DNA of 64,000 nt from Marsupella aquatica (Eukaryota; Marchantiophyta), in the NCBI GenBank assembly GCA_973895155.1, contig OZ316893.1, positions 7,130,001-7,194,000 of the forward strand, read 5' to 3'. Below are positions 46,591-59,490 of this stretch, piece after piece (positions within the stretch are counted from its first letter, which is position 1; each line of letters begins with the position of its first letter). A program made the position numbers and the translations under genes. The notes under the pieces are model-generated. The model was not told the DNA's origin and made no database searches. It saw only the letters and a list, made by a program, of their open reading frames with translations.

Positions 46591-47324
46591 GGTACTAGTC
46601 AGGTTTAAGCTAGCTGGGGACTAAGTTTGCTAGCCAAGTGGGGTTGTTCCCTTCTAATAGGGGCATGCTCCAATTGCCAATCACAACCGTCTCCTCACAT
46701 AACTGTGTACCAGGTAGCCAGCTTCTTCGTAGTAATTGTCTTTGGACACATGGAGGGGTACAATTCCCTGCACAGTGTTACTTTTGCTAAGTTAGAGTGA
46801 TTCATGATTTGGTTAGCTCTTTCCTACATGACCTGATTTTCCCTCATTTGTTCTTCTTATACTCTGGATTGAACGTGCCAATCACTGATAGATGCCCTAG
46901 ACTTATCACCACCCAGTCCTTACGGATAGATCCAACTGCTTGCCAAAAACATACCTTGGGTGGGCAAGAAATCACTACCCCTTCTCCTGAGGCATGGATC
47001 CATGAGGTCACCACCTCTTCTTAGGCAAGCCAAACAGCAGTTGCCACCGTGCTACTTGCCCCAGATCATTAAAAAAAGAAGTTGGACCATGGCCATTTCC
47101 AGCAAACTTTAATTTTCGGTACCCCACTCCAGAATGCCAATTCTTTCATTAAGGCTCAGTTGGGCCAACTCACTATTCATGCTGCCCCACTTTGCACTTC
47201 CAGCTACCTGGGCTTACTCTCACATCTCACTTATGTTTGCCTCTCACTTTGTTGGTTGAAACTTTCTTCTAGCCTGGTACAGTCTCTTTAGGATGTTGAC
47301 TGACACATTATTTTTGGCACAAAA

Positions 47325-47642
47325 ACACTCAAGTGCTCCCAAAGTAGTGTGAAGCTTAGGACGTTAACTGGCTGATAGGTTAGCTTTTGGTGGAAATACA
47401 CTCAAGTGCCCCCATAATAGTGTAAAGCACCCTAAGCAAACATATAACTCGTGTCGTTTATTGGACTGTACAAAATTCAGAAGCTACAAGCGGTGGAGAA
47501 GTGAGAACGTTGCCTCTCTCATGTAACAAAGTAGTGTAAAGGCACCCTAAGTAAATAAATAATTGGTGTAGTTTATTGTACTGTTGAAAACTCAAAAGCT
47601 AAAAGCGGTGGAGACATGAGAACGGTGGCTCTCCCTTGTACA
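47325..47642 (+). repeat. Tandem duplication, 114-base unit, with a nested partial copy
   Basis: AGTGTAAAG(G)CACCCTAAG, GTTTATTG, AAGCTA(C/A)AAGCGGTGGAGA and GAGAACG appear in both copies, starting at 47419 and 47533. A partial third relative (ACACTCAAGTGC...AGTAGTGTGAAG) begins at 47325. Confidence 0.8.
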
Positions 47643-48835
47643 TCCGAATGCGAACCTACAGTACCAGCCTTCAACTCACGTGTCTCCTGCCCTTTCACAA
47701 AGTATCTTTCAGTAGTCAGTGTTGCATCGTAGATTGCACTGACTTCTTCGTTAACTTCTTTTCCTCGAAGCCTCGAGACAGGAATTGGTCCGATGCAATT
47801 TTGTCTGTCTTGAATAATTAAGTGTGATCTACACTCTTTCAGTCTTTCCGGGTCAGAATCGCAGACTGCTACGCCACTGTCGAGAAGTATTGATTAACTG
47901 CTGACTGTACTTGTCAAGTCAGGACAAGCGACCAGGTCGCAACGACCTGGGCCCCTCTCTGGAAAAGGCTGACACCCGAAATCAATTGAAAAATGTGTGA
48001 AGGCAGGTGGGAATCGATGCTTTTAGAGAGAGATTGGGAGAGCCAGGACGGCAGCAGATCAATGGCAGAATTTGAAACACAAGCAGATCACATCGTTATC
48101 ATCGTCAAGCTCCCTTCCCCATAACAGTAAAGATAAGAAACGCATTGCACATGACCTTGCTCTCCACCTTCTTCGATACAGATTAAGCTGTAATCTTATC
48201 ATTCTAGCTCCCGATATGCTCAGCCGAGTGACAAACGTTTGACATTACCCAGGCAAAGACTTGGTCAAACGTTGATACTAGTCAATTTGCCTTGGTCACG
48301 AATTCGTTCACATGGACAGCACTCAAAATAGAACTGATGGAGCGGGATTGAGAACATTGAGCTATGACATCCAGGAGCCGTTCGATCATCACCCAACATG
48401 TTTACCTTCCTAGATTCTGTCCATGTTTCCGTGTCTGCGAGTCAGCTCATTTAGCAATGCAGAATGTTTCTGGTCAGAAGATTTAATGCCCTGACTGAAG
48501 CTAAATCTAGAAAGCAATGTGCTGTGAATCTAAAAACCTCAGTCGGGTTCGATCACTCAGAGTTGTATCCCACTTATATAAACGCCCTTACCTTGAATTT
48601 GAAAGAAGCTTCCTAGACTAAATCTACAGCAATCACTCTGCGTTAGTATCACCCACAATAAGGGAACCATGAATTAACCTTTCCTGAGATCTAAAGAATT
48701 CCGAGGTCATCCCAAAATTTCACAAAGAGTCGAGTCCTTAATCCTACCTTGAAGCTGTACCATCATCGAGCATTTAAAGGACGACAATTTTGTGGTTCTG
48801 GTGATCGAAGACTGCGGACCAGAATTGGGATCAGC

Positions 48836-50726
48836 TTACTTCAAGCAAATAGAATTCAATAGCATGTGGGCGAACATGTGGTCCACAAAGTATTGGTGAC
48901 CCGGTACTCCTAGGTTTGGTTTCAGGCCGTAGTGGGTTCCATCACTGTAGTTGTTGTTGTAATGCCAAGGGAAGGTTAGATCAAAGCCATCCAGAATTCT
49001 GAAGTTGGGTAGACCTAGGTTCCGAAGACTGTCAACAAATAACCGGTTGTAGTGCTCCATTTTCTGAGGATTATATTGCTGACTGCGAGCATGCCCTGCA
49101 GTTGCAACGCTTGTTCGATAAACGATCTGTGGAATGTGTGGTTTTATGGCCTCCAATATATCCGTCCAGAACTGGACTGCTGTCGAGACACCCTGCTTTA
49201 GGAATTCCTCTGGGTTTCTGTAGAAAAATGCATCGTGCAGTCCAGAGTTCATGACTAGGACGTCTGGGGGTGAATAAGTCGGATCGTCAGCTTTCACGAA
49301 AAACGAGCGCAGGTATTCTCGGAAATAAGCAACGTTGAGAGATTCTAAACCTTGAAATTGTCCACTCTCCTCCGCGTGGCCGTTGTAGACCATGGTTAGC
49401 CGGAAAGATTGCCTCGAGCCCTCAGATTTGTTGCCATGTATCGCGGGCCGGATCCACTCTCGATCCAATCTCCGAGTAACGTCTGTGACGCTAATGTCGT
49501 CATAGTCCATAACAAAGGCGAGAAGATTTTGCCAGGTGTGTTCGCTAGTGGAATCACCCCAAGAGAACAGCCACTTATTCTCTAAACAACTCCAAGCTTC
49601 ATCAGGGGTGAAGAGCTTGAACCTGCAATGCGCTGAATACACCCACCCGTTGCTATCTACTCTGTTGAGGGGACCTTCGCACCACGGAAGCTCGCACGGG
49701 GTATCGGGCGGCAGACATTGGTAACGCCCCCCAGTGTCCATAACGCATGACTCATTCTTGTAGCTCCTTGTCCATCGTCCGCTCCACCTAGCCAGATTGT
49801 AATCCCCATCCTTGCACAGACTTGGTCGAGGAAGCGATCCTTCGTGGGGGAAATGCTGGGGAAGTTCAAAAAGAAGTTGAAGTGCAGCTACCTCTTCTTC
49901 ACGGAAATAAATGCTCGGGCCCAACTCCAGTCCAAGAAACCGCGAATACAGAAGGATAACTTTGAACTCGTACAAACCAGTGAAGCCCTCATCTACCTGT
50001 AGAAGGACTTCGTATGTTCCGTTCTGCAAATCTCTTACAGGAGGGCGTGATTTCCACCTTTCCCCGTTCAAGTCTGTCTCATAGTAGTCACCTCCTTCAC
50101 AGAGCTGCTCTTCCTTCTCGTCCAGAGAAACGATGTATATTGTGTGTATAACTCCACTTTGCAAGCGTACAGGGCTGCCAGGCGTCGTGCTCGGAAACCC
50201 CAGTATACGGATTGTTCTGGTTTCTACTGTATTGCACATTGAGGCTTCATGATTTCTCAACTGGGAGAGCAGTTCGTCGGTTTCGTTACTCGTAGTTGAG
50301 AATTTTACCCATGAGGGCCCAGCAGGTGCATCTGGAGAAGCTGCTACGGTTCTGTCCAATTTTGCTACAACATTTACGGCACACAGCTTTTGCTCTCAGG
50401 CCAACTAGGACCACACAATCGTTCACTCTGCGAATCGAAATTAGCTTTAAACAATTGCTTTTGTTTTCACATCTGAGAATGAAACCAGTGGAAAGTATAC
50501 AGACAGATGCACCATTGTAGAAATGTCACAAGAGTTTTAAGAGAATTGTCAGTGGACAGAACAGCCAAATGTTGAGAGTCATACCCATCTTGTGAATCCA
50601 AACGCCTACGAGCACCAGTGTGGCCAAAATTAGGAACATTGAGTGTTTTCTTCCTCTGCGAACTGACTTCATCTGCGACGTGAAACCCTTGTGCAACTGG
50701 CCCGGCTTGAGTGAGTCCATCGCCAT
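48836..50726 (-). CDS. NXPE-like / PC-esterase (SGNH-type) type II membrane protein, two exons
   Basis: Minus strand: exon 1 50726-50585, intron 50584-50365 (220 bases, GTATGA...TTGTAG, phase 1), exon 2 50364-48836, giving 556 residues. The start is the ATG at 50726; frame codons before it begin with GTG next to an in-frame stop. A short basic cytosolic tail (KSVRRGRKHS) precedes one membrane helix (MFLILATLVLVGVWI, about 30-45), so it is a type II Golgi-type protein. Residues about 65-195 look like an E-set/filamin-like beta domain. The C-terminal esterase domain has CLENKWLFSWGDST (Ser about 319), NSGLHD (about 420-425) and SDGTHYG (Asp about 522, His about 525). These are the GDS and DxxH landmarks of the PC-esterase family. 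A membrane anchor, beta domain and PC-esterase resemble animal NXPE proteins more than plant TBL acetyltransferases. The likely role is O-acyl transfer or removal on a glycan; the substrate is unknown. Confidence 0.82.
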
Positions 50727-51660
50727 GCCGCTTGTTCGATCTTCGACAGCGATGGATATGGCTCTACTCGACTTTGACACGGCCTGCGAGCTCGATCGAT
50801 AGTGCCGTGAAGAAAGCACCTGCGAACTACTTGCTTCACTCACTGTTCAGGCAAAGCGTCATCCTAGTCCACCCTTCATCCAATGTGTGATTGATCTCCT
50901 GGACCGGCCCATGAGCGAAACTTCTCATGACTAGCATTACTTCTTGCAAACGAAATGATCCCAGATCCATTTTCACATAATCAAACATTGTGTCGAGCAA
51001 CGGTTCCAAAAACGCTGCGCTGAATCCGAGCTAGACCAACAGCGTGGAAGATCGCTTGACGGTGGTCTTCATCGGCATCGGTCCGTGTACCATCGTCGTG
51101 AACAAAGCGGTGTGCCTTCATCAGTTTTAGCCCAGTTAGACGCCAAAGTGATTAGTCGGCGAAGTCTTAGCACCTGGGGAAGCATTGGGAGTGTGAGGAC
51201 TGAGTATCGGGCGCAAGGACCCTCTTGTGTGATTCATTGGTTACGAATACCTTTCCAAATATGTGAGATCAATAATTGCAGTGCCTGCTGGATGGGGTAT
51301 GGGGTCCTCCACAGTCGATGCGATTGTCGACAACACAACAAGCCGAATCAATGCAATTGGCGGAACTAAACCTTTTGTAGATTCTTACTTGATTGTTTGC
51401 TACAGTAACGAGTATAATGTTTCACCTGGGTACGAATTTAAAAAAAAGACGGGGCGATCTGATCAGGCACCACCAGCATGGGTTGATAATGATAGAATTT
51501 TAAGAAACCACTCCTTGTAGCTGTACGAAATTCAGCTGGTCGAAGGCATCGTTGAATCGTTGTCAGTCTCAGAATGATACGATCGAATGAGTCACTTTGC
51601 CTTCCCCCATCCGCTGCATACATTGTGTCTTTTCAGTGTTATTGACTTGCAAGATTCGAG
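50727..51660. other. Upstream region of the NXPE-like gene
   Basis: It probably contains the promoter and 5' UTR of the minus-strand gene. An in-frame open stretch runs to 50843 without an ATG and could be leader or part of a further upstream exon. Short plus-strand frames (51085-51520) are unrecognised. Confidence 0.45.
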
Positions 51661-51676
51661 AAGGACCCACCAGTAT

Positions 51677-51717
51677 TCTCTCTCTGTCTGACTCTCTCTC
51701 TCTCTGCAGTGCCTCCA

Positions 51718-51754
<37 letters not shown>
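51677..51754. repeat. (CT)n microsatellite
   Basis: CT repeats run from 51677, interrupted by GCAGTGCCTCCAAGA, and are uninterrupted over 51721-51754 (17 units). GCAGTGCCTC also recurs after the array (CAGCAGTGCCTCAAAG), so the array and flank were duplicated together. Confidence 0.9.
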
Positions 51755-51758
<4 letters not shown>

Positions 51759-54700
51759 GTGCCTCAAAGTGTCGCTGCAGGAGGGATTTTTATATGCCTC
51801 CAACAGGTCTCCAATCTCCGTCATTACTTTAAAACAATCACAAGAACCCACGTGCAGGAGCAGGACCGAGTGATTTTCTGGAAGATTGATCTCTTTGTAC
51901 TCTTTCTAATCGGGGCTTTTACAAGACGGTGGTGTCTCTCCAGTCTCCATCCAACGGCCCTTTCCTTACACAAAAGTTAAGTGCCTGAGCATGTGTAAGG
52001 TCACTCAAACGAAGCTGCCGTTTGCTCCAGGTTTTTTGGACCACCTCTTGAGGTCTAAGTTTTTGACAAGAAAGCTTGCACACATCGAAGGAAAAAGGGG
52101 CCAGTGAGAGATGAGAGATGACTTCGTAATGCTTTTGCTTGATTGTGCCCTCAAGTTCATGTCTGTCAATGTTTCAAAACTGTCAATGTTTCAAAACTGT
52201 CAATGTAACCGCCTTATTTACCTTTCATATTTTATCAAACATAAAAAATTCATTTTAAAAAACAGTCATCTCTATGAAAGTAATAATTAAACTAATAACC
52301 ACCACTATTATGATTAGGAGGTTCAGATTGTTGCAGGGAATTTGCAAGGGACCTCTCATGGGCGTCCATAATTAAATAGAGTTAATAGAGTTGGATAGGT
52401 TCCTCCCACTCCCAATTCAAGCTCCCACTGTGAACCTTCTTGGAGAGAATTCTGGTAGGTGCCTACCATAGATATGGTAGTGCATGAAGTCGATCAGGTG
52501 ACCAGTAAACAACATGGAGGAGCTGGATGGATGGAGCCAATAGCCCAAAACCAAGTTGTGAGTTAGCAGTCGTGACCTATCTGTACAATATAGATTTGAC
52601 AGCATCTATATTCATTTTTTACAATGGGGTTTCTTGCACTGTAGTTCAAAACCTTGCTAATGGTTGAGGACAATTGTATTATTCAATAAATGGTTGTGTC
52701 CATTGTATTATGGTTTAGAACAATTGAGGTCAATGTCATGAGATACTCATGATAATTAAAGGATAGGTTTGTCATCTGATGTGACATTCACAAGTTTCTC
52801 TTAGTCGATCTTCTTCAACAATTTCAAATAAAATTATGTTCATGGTTGGTACTACTGCAGTTTTAACATCAAATACTTTCATAGTTGAGAAGGAATTTAT
52901 GTTAGTCTTCACAGGACACATTCATATGAAATGTTTGTACATGTCAACAGAGCAAACATTGATGTCTAAAGGAAGCATAGGCTACAAACCCTACTAGATG
53001 TAGTGTAGCGTATGCTTCCTTTAGACATAGTAGTAGGCATCCATACTCAGGAGGTAGTGAGTTCCTTGGGGGCCTCAATCCAGGTCCCAAATCACGCGCA
53101 TAGTTTTCAAGTAATAAACACCCTAAAACTTAAGAAAATATAGTAAATTTTTACTATTTTTAACCCCTAGCTTTATGGAATATTTTAGGAATGTTTTTAA
53201 GTCGGGTGTTAAATTTGGTATTATGAACCCCTATTCTCAAATCGGATTAAAACACCCATATTTTCATTCAACAAAATTTTTAAAGTCTTCAGCCAAATTG
53301 AAATACAAAACCCCTAACTACTTTGCGCACAATAGGTCGAAAGAAAAGAAACGAGGACCCCCGGAAGAAAAGAAGTGAGGACCCCGGGGTGAGTGCACTT
53401 CAGTGTGGAGGCAGACTCTCGAGTTAAAAATTGCAATCCACCCCAAAGTTTAGTACACTCTACAGTCACACAAGGGTACATTTGGAGGTGGGCAGCTCAT
53501 TGGCAGGATTGGCTTGATGTGAAGGAAATAAAACTTGTTTAGCTCTGCCCTTCCTTCCAACATAAACAAAAGCAGGCAGGATTTGAGGGGCAGGTAGGGC
53601 CCACAGGCATGACACTGAACTCTCTTAAAATTGTATATCAAGCTGCCAAAAACAAAGGGCACCCAACCAGGAAACATGATCCCTCAAGCAAAAATACTCT
53701 TAAAACCTTTGAATTATCAGTATATGACAATTTTCCAACTATCAGTTACCAGGCAGATAGTTAATTCCTGGATCAGACAACTATAATTAGGACTAGATGT
53801 TTGTGTCCCAACCCAATATAGTCCAATGTAAAAGGAAAACATGACCACCCTCAAACAAGTGATTGTGTTGCCGTAGTTGACTGAAACCTATAGTTATGAA
53901 TGCTGCAAACATAATTATATTTGTGTGTCTCTAGTTCCGATTAGCTCTCTTATTCTTCGCTCATCTACTTTGCTCATCTACTACTCTACAAAAATGCAAA
54001 GATTAATTGATGAAAATGCACAAAGCATAATTATGTTTGTCTGTCCCTCGTTCTCATTACTCTTGTGCTTTTGGATTCTACGCCGGTGATTAAAAAACGC
54101 ACTCACTGTTAGGGTATCAGGATTGGCAAGTGCTGAGCCCGATATTTCAGGGTCTCCACAATTCTGGACGACGGTTCCTGGAAAACTCATTAATGACTCT
54201 TGAGAGGACCCACCAAGGGCCCACTCACTCCTATTCCCATAGAACAAATAAATTTGGTAAAATACCTTTCTTGTTGAGTAACTTTTCAAACATAGTTCTC
54301 AAAAGGCAACTGACAGAAACCCATAATTCCTTGACGGAACTGAACCCCCATCTCTTAACCCAACCCAGCACAAACCCATCCGTTCACAGTCTAACCCACA
54401 GTAAACCCAGGACGGACACCCCGGCCGTGATTGCCATGGTTGTGGTCGCTGCAGCAGTTCACCACTGGTTGTCGCCCTTCTTGAAGACATCCCCTGAGAT
54501 GTCTTCATTCAAATTTTGTTGAATACATGCAACACTATGTCTTCGTTCAAAAAATGGAAAACAAAAAAGCGAACGCAGTTTTGGCGGCATCATTTCTCAG
54601 TTCCACAACATTTTGATTGGCCGCATCTCCTCTTGGGTTTTCTGAATCGCAGTTGTTCACAAGGTTGATTTTAGGAGACAGTGGAGCTTGAGAAAACTTC

Positions 54701-55390
54701 TTTGAATGACTATGTGATCCTTTGATTGGAACTGATTGTTAGCACCAAGATGCAGCTGACAGTTGTAATGCAGTTGACAGTTGTGAGGCCAATCACGCCG
54801 TCTGCCCTTACGCCATGGTCGGGCGTTCTCTTACCTCTGTACTCGTTTAGAATGTACTCAAGCTTGCACTTCTACTAACATGCTTGCCTGAAAGCTTATT
54901 CTTCCATGGTACATCATTGCTCTTGGTTAATGCTCGTGAATCCATCTTTAATTTTGTCCAGACTTGGTACAGAAAGCTTGAAGTGTATCATTGAAACTCA
55001 TTTTGTGTCCTGTAAGGACATGGAAGACATATCAGCCTTTGTCTTGGGATTGACCTGTGAGTTTGGCCCTAAAGCCTTTGTCTGAAAAAGAAAAATAGAA
55101 CTCAAAGATTTAATTTGGACTGATTTACCATCCATAGCATATTTATGATAAAAAACAACTAACACATCAAATTTAGAGCAGCTCAAATTAATTTGTAGGA
55201 TCCCATAGTACGCTCCATGCACACCCATTAGCACTAGCCAAATCCAGGCTCTATCAAGCTGAAGTGAAGCGGCTCCTCCCTCCTGAACTCCTATTGCAGA
55301 ATACTTAGACCGGGTATTTGACCATCAGCATCGTGCTACACTGAAAGAGGCTACTTAATCCTAGCGAAAGCATCTGCTTCTAGATGTGGT
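51755..55390. other. Gene-free stretch with a long hairpin and small repeats
   Basis: No gene is convincing. A 17-19-base tandem repeat (CTGTCAATGTTTCAAAA) lies at 52160-52206. A 25-base-arm hairpin lies at 52962-53028. AT-rich tracts lie around 52230 and 53130. Open frames near 54130-54520 exist on both strands and are not recognised. Confidence 0.5.
52962..53028. repeat. Long near-perfect hairpin (25-base arms, 17-base loop)
   Basis: The arms at 52962-52986 and 53004-53028 pair in 24 of 25 positions (core GTCTAAAGGAAGCATA against TATGCTTCCTTTAGAC). The loop is 17 bases. Pairing stops abruptly at the outer ends. It could be a tiny foldback element or, if transcribed, a small-RNA precursor-like hairpin. 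Confidence 0.8.
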
Positions 55391-55685
55391 CTCGGGGGGT
55401 TGACTATCAAAAATCTTAGGAACCACGTGCGATCCAAAATATGTATTTTTGCTAGAAATTAACTAAATTTTTAAAAAGCGTAGGAGGCAAAAGAAGGTAT
55501 TATAAACTTATGTTTATAGAATATTCTCTAATATATACCTTTTATAAAGTAAAATAGGTTATTAATATTGAAAATGGAGAATATTCTTGAAATATTTTCT
55601 TTATAAAATAGGTCTATTTATATTACGCTAGGATCGCACGTGGTACCCCAAAATATACACTTAGTTAACCCCCCGAGGATGTGGT
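55383..55685. mobile_element. MITE with 8-base target duplication (hAT-like)
   Basis: The element is 55391-55677 (287 bases). GATGTGGT flanks it on both sides (55383-55390 and 55678-55685). The ends read CTCGGGGGGTTGACTA and, inverted, CTCGGGGGGTTAACTA. A second inner inverted pair, ACCACGTGCGATCC, is perfect (55422-55435 and 55631-55644) and contains a CACGTG core. The body is AT-rich and has no coding capacity. An 8-base duplication points to the hAT superfamily, though the G-rich terminus is not a classic hAT end. Confidence 0.85.
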
Positions 55686-56440
55686 ATATATTCTTCTCTT
55701 AGAAATGTTGTTGTTTTACCAGCCTCCTCCAATTAAATCCATGTGAGGAAGTGGTGGCGGAATCATTGAGAACACGGAAGAGGGACTAGCTATCTCTCGT
55801 TCTTGACTTCCAAGTTCATGTAAATGCTTAAGGGGAAAAATGAAGTCGCCGCAGACGAGTATATCACTCCGGTCCGGAATGATCTCGAAGAATGCCTTTT
55901 GAAAGAAGACATGCCACTGAATGTCTTCAAAAAGCGCACATAACAATCTCAAAATCACCTTGGGCGACTACGCGATTGCCATTTGGGTTAATAGAGGGTT
56001 AGCAGGACAGAAGTGAGTTTGGTTCCGTCAAGTTCCTCCACATTCAGTCTGTTGCTCATGGAGGAGAGGAGGGAAAGTGAAATGAATTCACTCAAGTGAA
56101 TTGGTGATGTGGTAAGAGAATATAAGAGATGGGTGTTAGATATTGCTCTAGTCTTGTGACTCATAAGCTAACCACAGTTAGTCTAACTCGGGTTAGGACT
56201 TAGCTAATGTTAGCGGTAGTGCTGTTGTGCATATAGCCAGGGCTGATGCTAGACCCTGGGTGGAACTTACTTAGGCTCATTGTTACGGAGCTAGTTGAGA
56301 GATAGGGAGAGCTTGTGCTGTGGATTTCCAACTGATACATCCTCCTCTCCATCATACTGCTCTCATAAATGTTGAAGTAATCATACACTCGTAACCATTT
56401 TTTAACCCCGAATAACCGACTGCCCACCCTCTGGTTCAAT

Positions 56441-56464
56441 TAAGTAATTAATTAATTAATTATA
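56441..56464. repeat. (AATT)n microsatellite
   Basis: TTAAGTAATTAATTAATTAATTATA: about four to five units of AATT. Confidence 0.8.
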
Positions 56465-59353
56465 TATCCTGCACTCGCTTATCCTCTGGATCACACAGAG
56501 GGTATCCTAACAACTTCTCTTCGAACTGCTTTATGTTTCGTTGAGCCCTAGGGGAGAAAGCACTCGAGTCAATGGCCACAACAGCCATTCAATTCAAAAC
56601 AGATGGGGGTCCACGAACTAATTAGAGTCTTTGAGGTTTGGGTCTTGCATTCACCCACTTGGCATGGCAGCTCCAATGCAATTTCACGTGAAACCAAACA
56701 CAGATTGGCTGTGCTGTTGTGGTAGGATTTGCAAGTGAGCAATGTAGCTCATGCAAACCATGAGGACCAAAATCACCCCAAAATCTAGTTGATATCATGA
56801 AGAGGTAGCAATACTAGATTTCCAACACATCAAAGAATATAACCAACCGGCTTTCCGTTGGGAAGATATTACCATTTTGGTATCTCCCTTAATAGCATGA
56901 GTGTCAAACTTCTAAACTTGGGCTCGCCCCTATCCCATTGAGAGAGACTCCACTCCCCTCATATATGCTTCTAGTGACTTGTCACCCCAAATCAATTTTG
57001 GTTCCATATTTTTGGCCTCATAATACTCCATTCCCTGGGGAATCACTCATTGGATTATTAAAATGGGGTGTAAACAAATGAAGATTATTTTTAATCTTAT
57101 CAGTGAGACTGATCATTATAATCAAAAACTTATACTAAAGGGGCATTTAAAAATCCCATTTTGGTAAAATATCATTTTTATAATCAGCAAGGTATTTTTA
57201 ATTGAATTTATTTTTTAATTTATTTTTGCAAATTTCATTGATTTGTTCTCACATGTTTTAGGTGTACTACTCTAAGTGATTCCCCATGGACTTCACTGCA
57301 CTCAAGTCTGCAAGGAGCTCTCACTCACTTCCTCAAAACTCAGAGTCTGGAACTGTCCACCTTGAGCCCGGCCCTGTTCATGGCCCAAGTAGCTCCTGCT
57401 GCTGGTTGGAGTCATGTATGCGCGACCCTAGCTCAGCACATCACTTTTGCTAGTGTACCATTTGCTTGCTCTCAAGTCTCCCAATGCATACTTAGTCCCT
57501 TCTGAATGGCCATCCCATGGCAGCCATAGGGGAGCTAAGTGGTAGAGTACTAGTCAAATTTTGTGATTGAGGTCAATATCCAAAACGCTTGTCAAAATGA
57601 TATATGTTTCTATACACTAACAAGATGGATATTAAATGGATATAAGGTCCCACTTTTGTGATGATGGAGTGCAAGTTTAGAATAAGAAGTGGTCATCCAG
57701 TTTACTTTGGTGAAGATGTATAGTTCCACAAGTGCTAATGTATTCTAATTAAAGCCACTATAAAGCTCACAAATGTTGCCAATGTCTGGTCAATCCGTCA
57801 TAGTATATACGCTCCTCTCAATTGAAAGATTTCTAATCATTATAATGTGTGTTTAAAAATAATATATGTACACTTGTCATCAGAACAAGAATAACAATTA
57901 AAGTTAGCATTTTTCTAAGCAAATGTGGAGGGGCAAACCCCCTAAAGAGAAGATTCTGGTTGTTCAAGTAAAATTATTAATTAAAGCAAGTTGACTGTTC
58001 TCATCCATAGTTACCATCCTCTCTCGCTTTTAGTGCACACATCTTCACACTCTATGCAGCCCCACAGTTGGGGTTTTTGTCGCCCTAGGGCCCTATGTCA
58101 TATTAGGGCTTATTTTTGTGGCAAACTCATCCAATATATGTCCTTGCCAAGGCACACTATCATCCACTACGAGAAGTAGACTATATATGGCCTGAACTTG
58201 AGCATGTTGTAATGTCACTGAAATGCGTTGATGAAAGTGCATGGTTTTTGAGATAGCAGGGGTCTGGTGGGACCCATGCGACCATGAATATCACAAGCAA
58301 CCTGCCAAAGAAGCCCATTCAAACTGATGATGGAGACCCCCAACAGATCTCAAGAGCTAGGGGGAGGAAGCTATCAGATGAAGCTCGGGCAACATATTTT
58401 TGGCCTCCTTTTTCATTGTGGCTTGTGATGTCGTGTCCCAATTCAGTGATGTCCTAGCACAAAGGGTTTGCCACTACTATATTTGCCAAAGTATGCTGAC
58501 CATTATGGACCATGGTAAGATCAATCTATAACTGGTTTGATGGAGGACCAGGAAATTTGAACACCACCTCTTGCTGCACATGGAGCAAAGATCTCAAGAG
58601 AACCTAAGGAGTTGTATCCCCCACACCATCATGAACAAGGATGGTTTTGCCACCCAAAGTACATCAAATAAGATGGACACCTATGGCATGAGAGGCTTCC
58701 CACGTGTGAAGGAAGTAGGTGAACCCACAAGAAGTGGGCGGGACAATCCTACGCAAAAACACATGGCTGTCAAGAACTCCTATGAAGATATCTACAAATG
58801 ATGAATGGTTGGATTGGCCTGAAGCCAGCCTCCTACGCCCTCCCCTCTAGAAAAAAGAATCTGATGGGCAACAATTAAATTAGGAGTTTCCTAGGAACAA
58901 CTAGTCCAAAATGGGCCCTTCTATAACCATATTAGTGGTCCTTGGATTCATAGTTGCCCAATGCAAATTATTAATTAGTTTTGCTTTCAGACCCTATTTT
59001 GTCTGTTTTAAAATTTTAAGAGATTCTAAATTATAGATGTTTCCCTGTGGATTTCATGATGAATTCTGATGAAATCTGAATTTAAAAAACATTTAAATTT
59101 ATCCATGTCACAGTTTTCCTTGGCCCTTTACTTTGTGCAATAATGTTTTTGACATTTGATAGGTGATTCTGCTTTTTCCAACGCAAAACAACATTTGTAC
59201 TCACTAATTTCCAAAATTATTTTTGATGAGCGGCAGACATTATTCTAAGAAATATTGATTAAAGCCTAAATATAATTACCACCACAAAAATGTTTATTCC
59301 AGAAGTTCACCCCACGTGGACCAGTAGGTTGTCTGTGGACATCCACATGGAAA

Positions 59354-59490
59354 GTGACAAAGAGATGGACCACTTTACACTAACTTTGGCCTTTTGGCCC
59401 TTTGCTTTTTTTCCCTTGATTGGGCTGTGTATGTGACAAAGAGATGGACCACTTTACCCTTTGGAGTTTTCTCCCTTGATTGGGTTTGTT
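59354..59490 (+). repeat. Tandem duplication, 79-base unit
   Basis: GTGACAAAGAGATGGACCAC begins both copies (59354 and 59433). Both continue with TTTAC and end with CCCTTGATTGGG. Confidence 0.8.

Larger units (their letters stand above)
39981..48835. other. Long gene-poor stretch rich in imperfect tandem duplications
   Basis: No convincing gene. A 161-codon plus frame at 42746-43231 begins at GTG and resembles nothing; a 211-codon minus frame at 45593-46228 is hydrophobic and unrecognised. Duplications occur at 40751, 43164 and 47419, SINE-like heads at 40545 and 46326, a perfect hairpin at 45558, and a (GT)n run near 46410. Confidence 0.5.
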
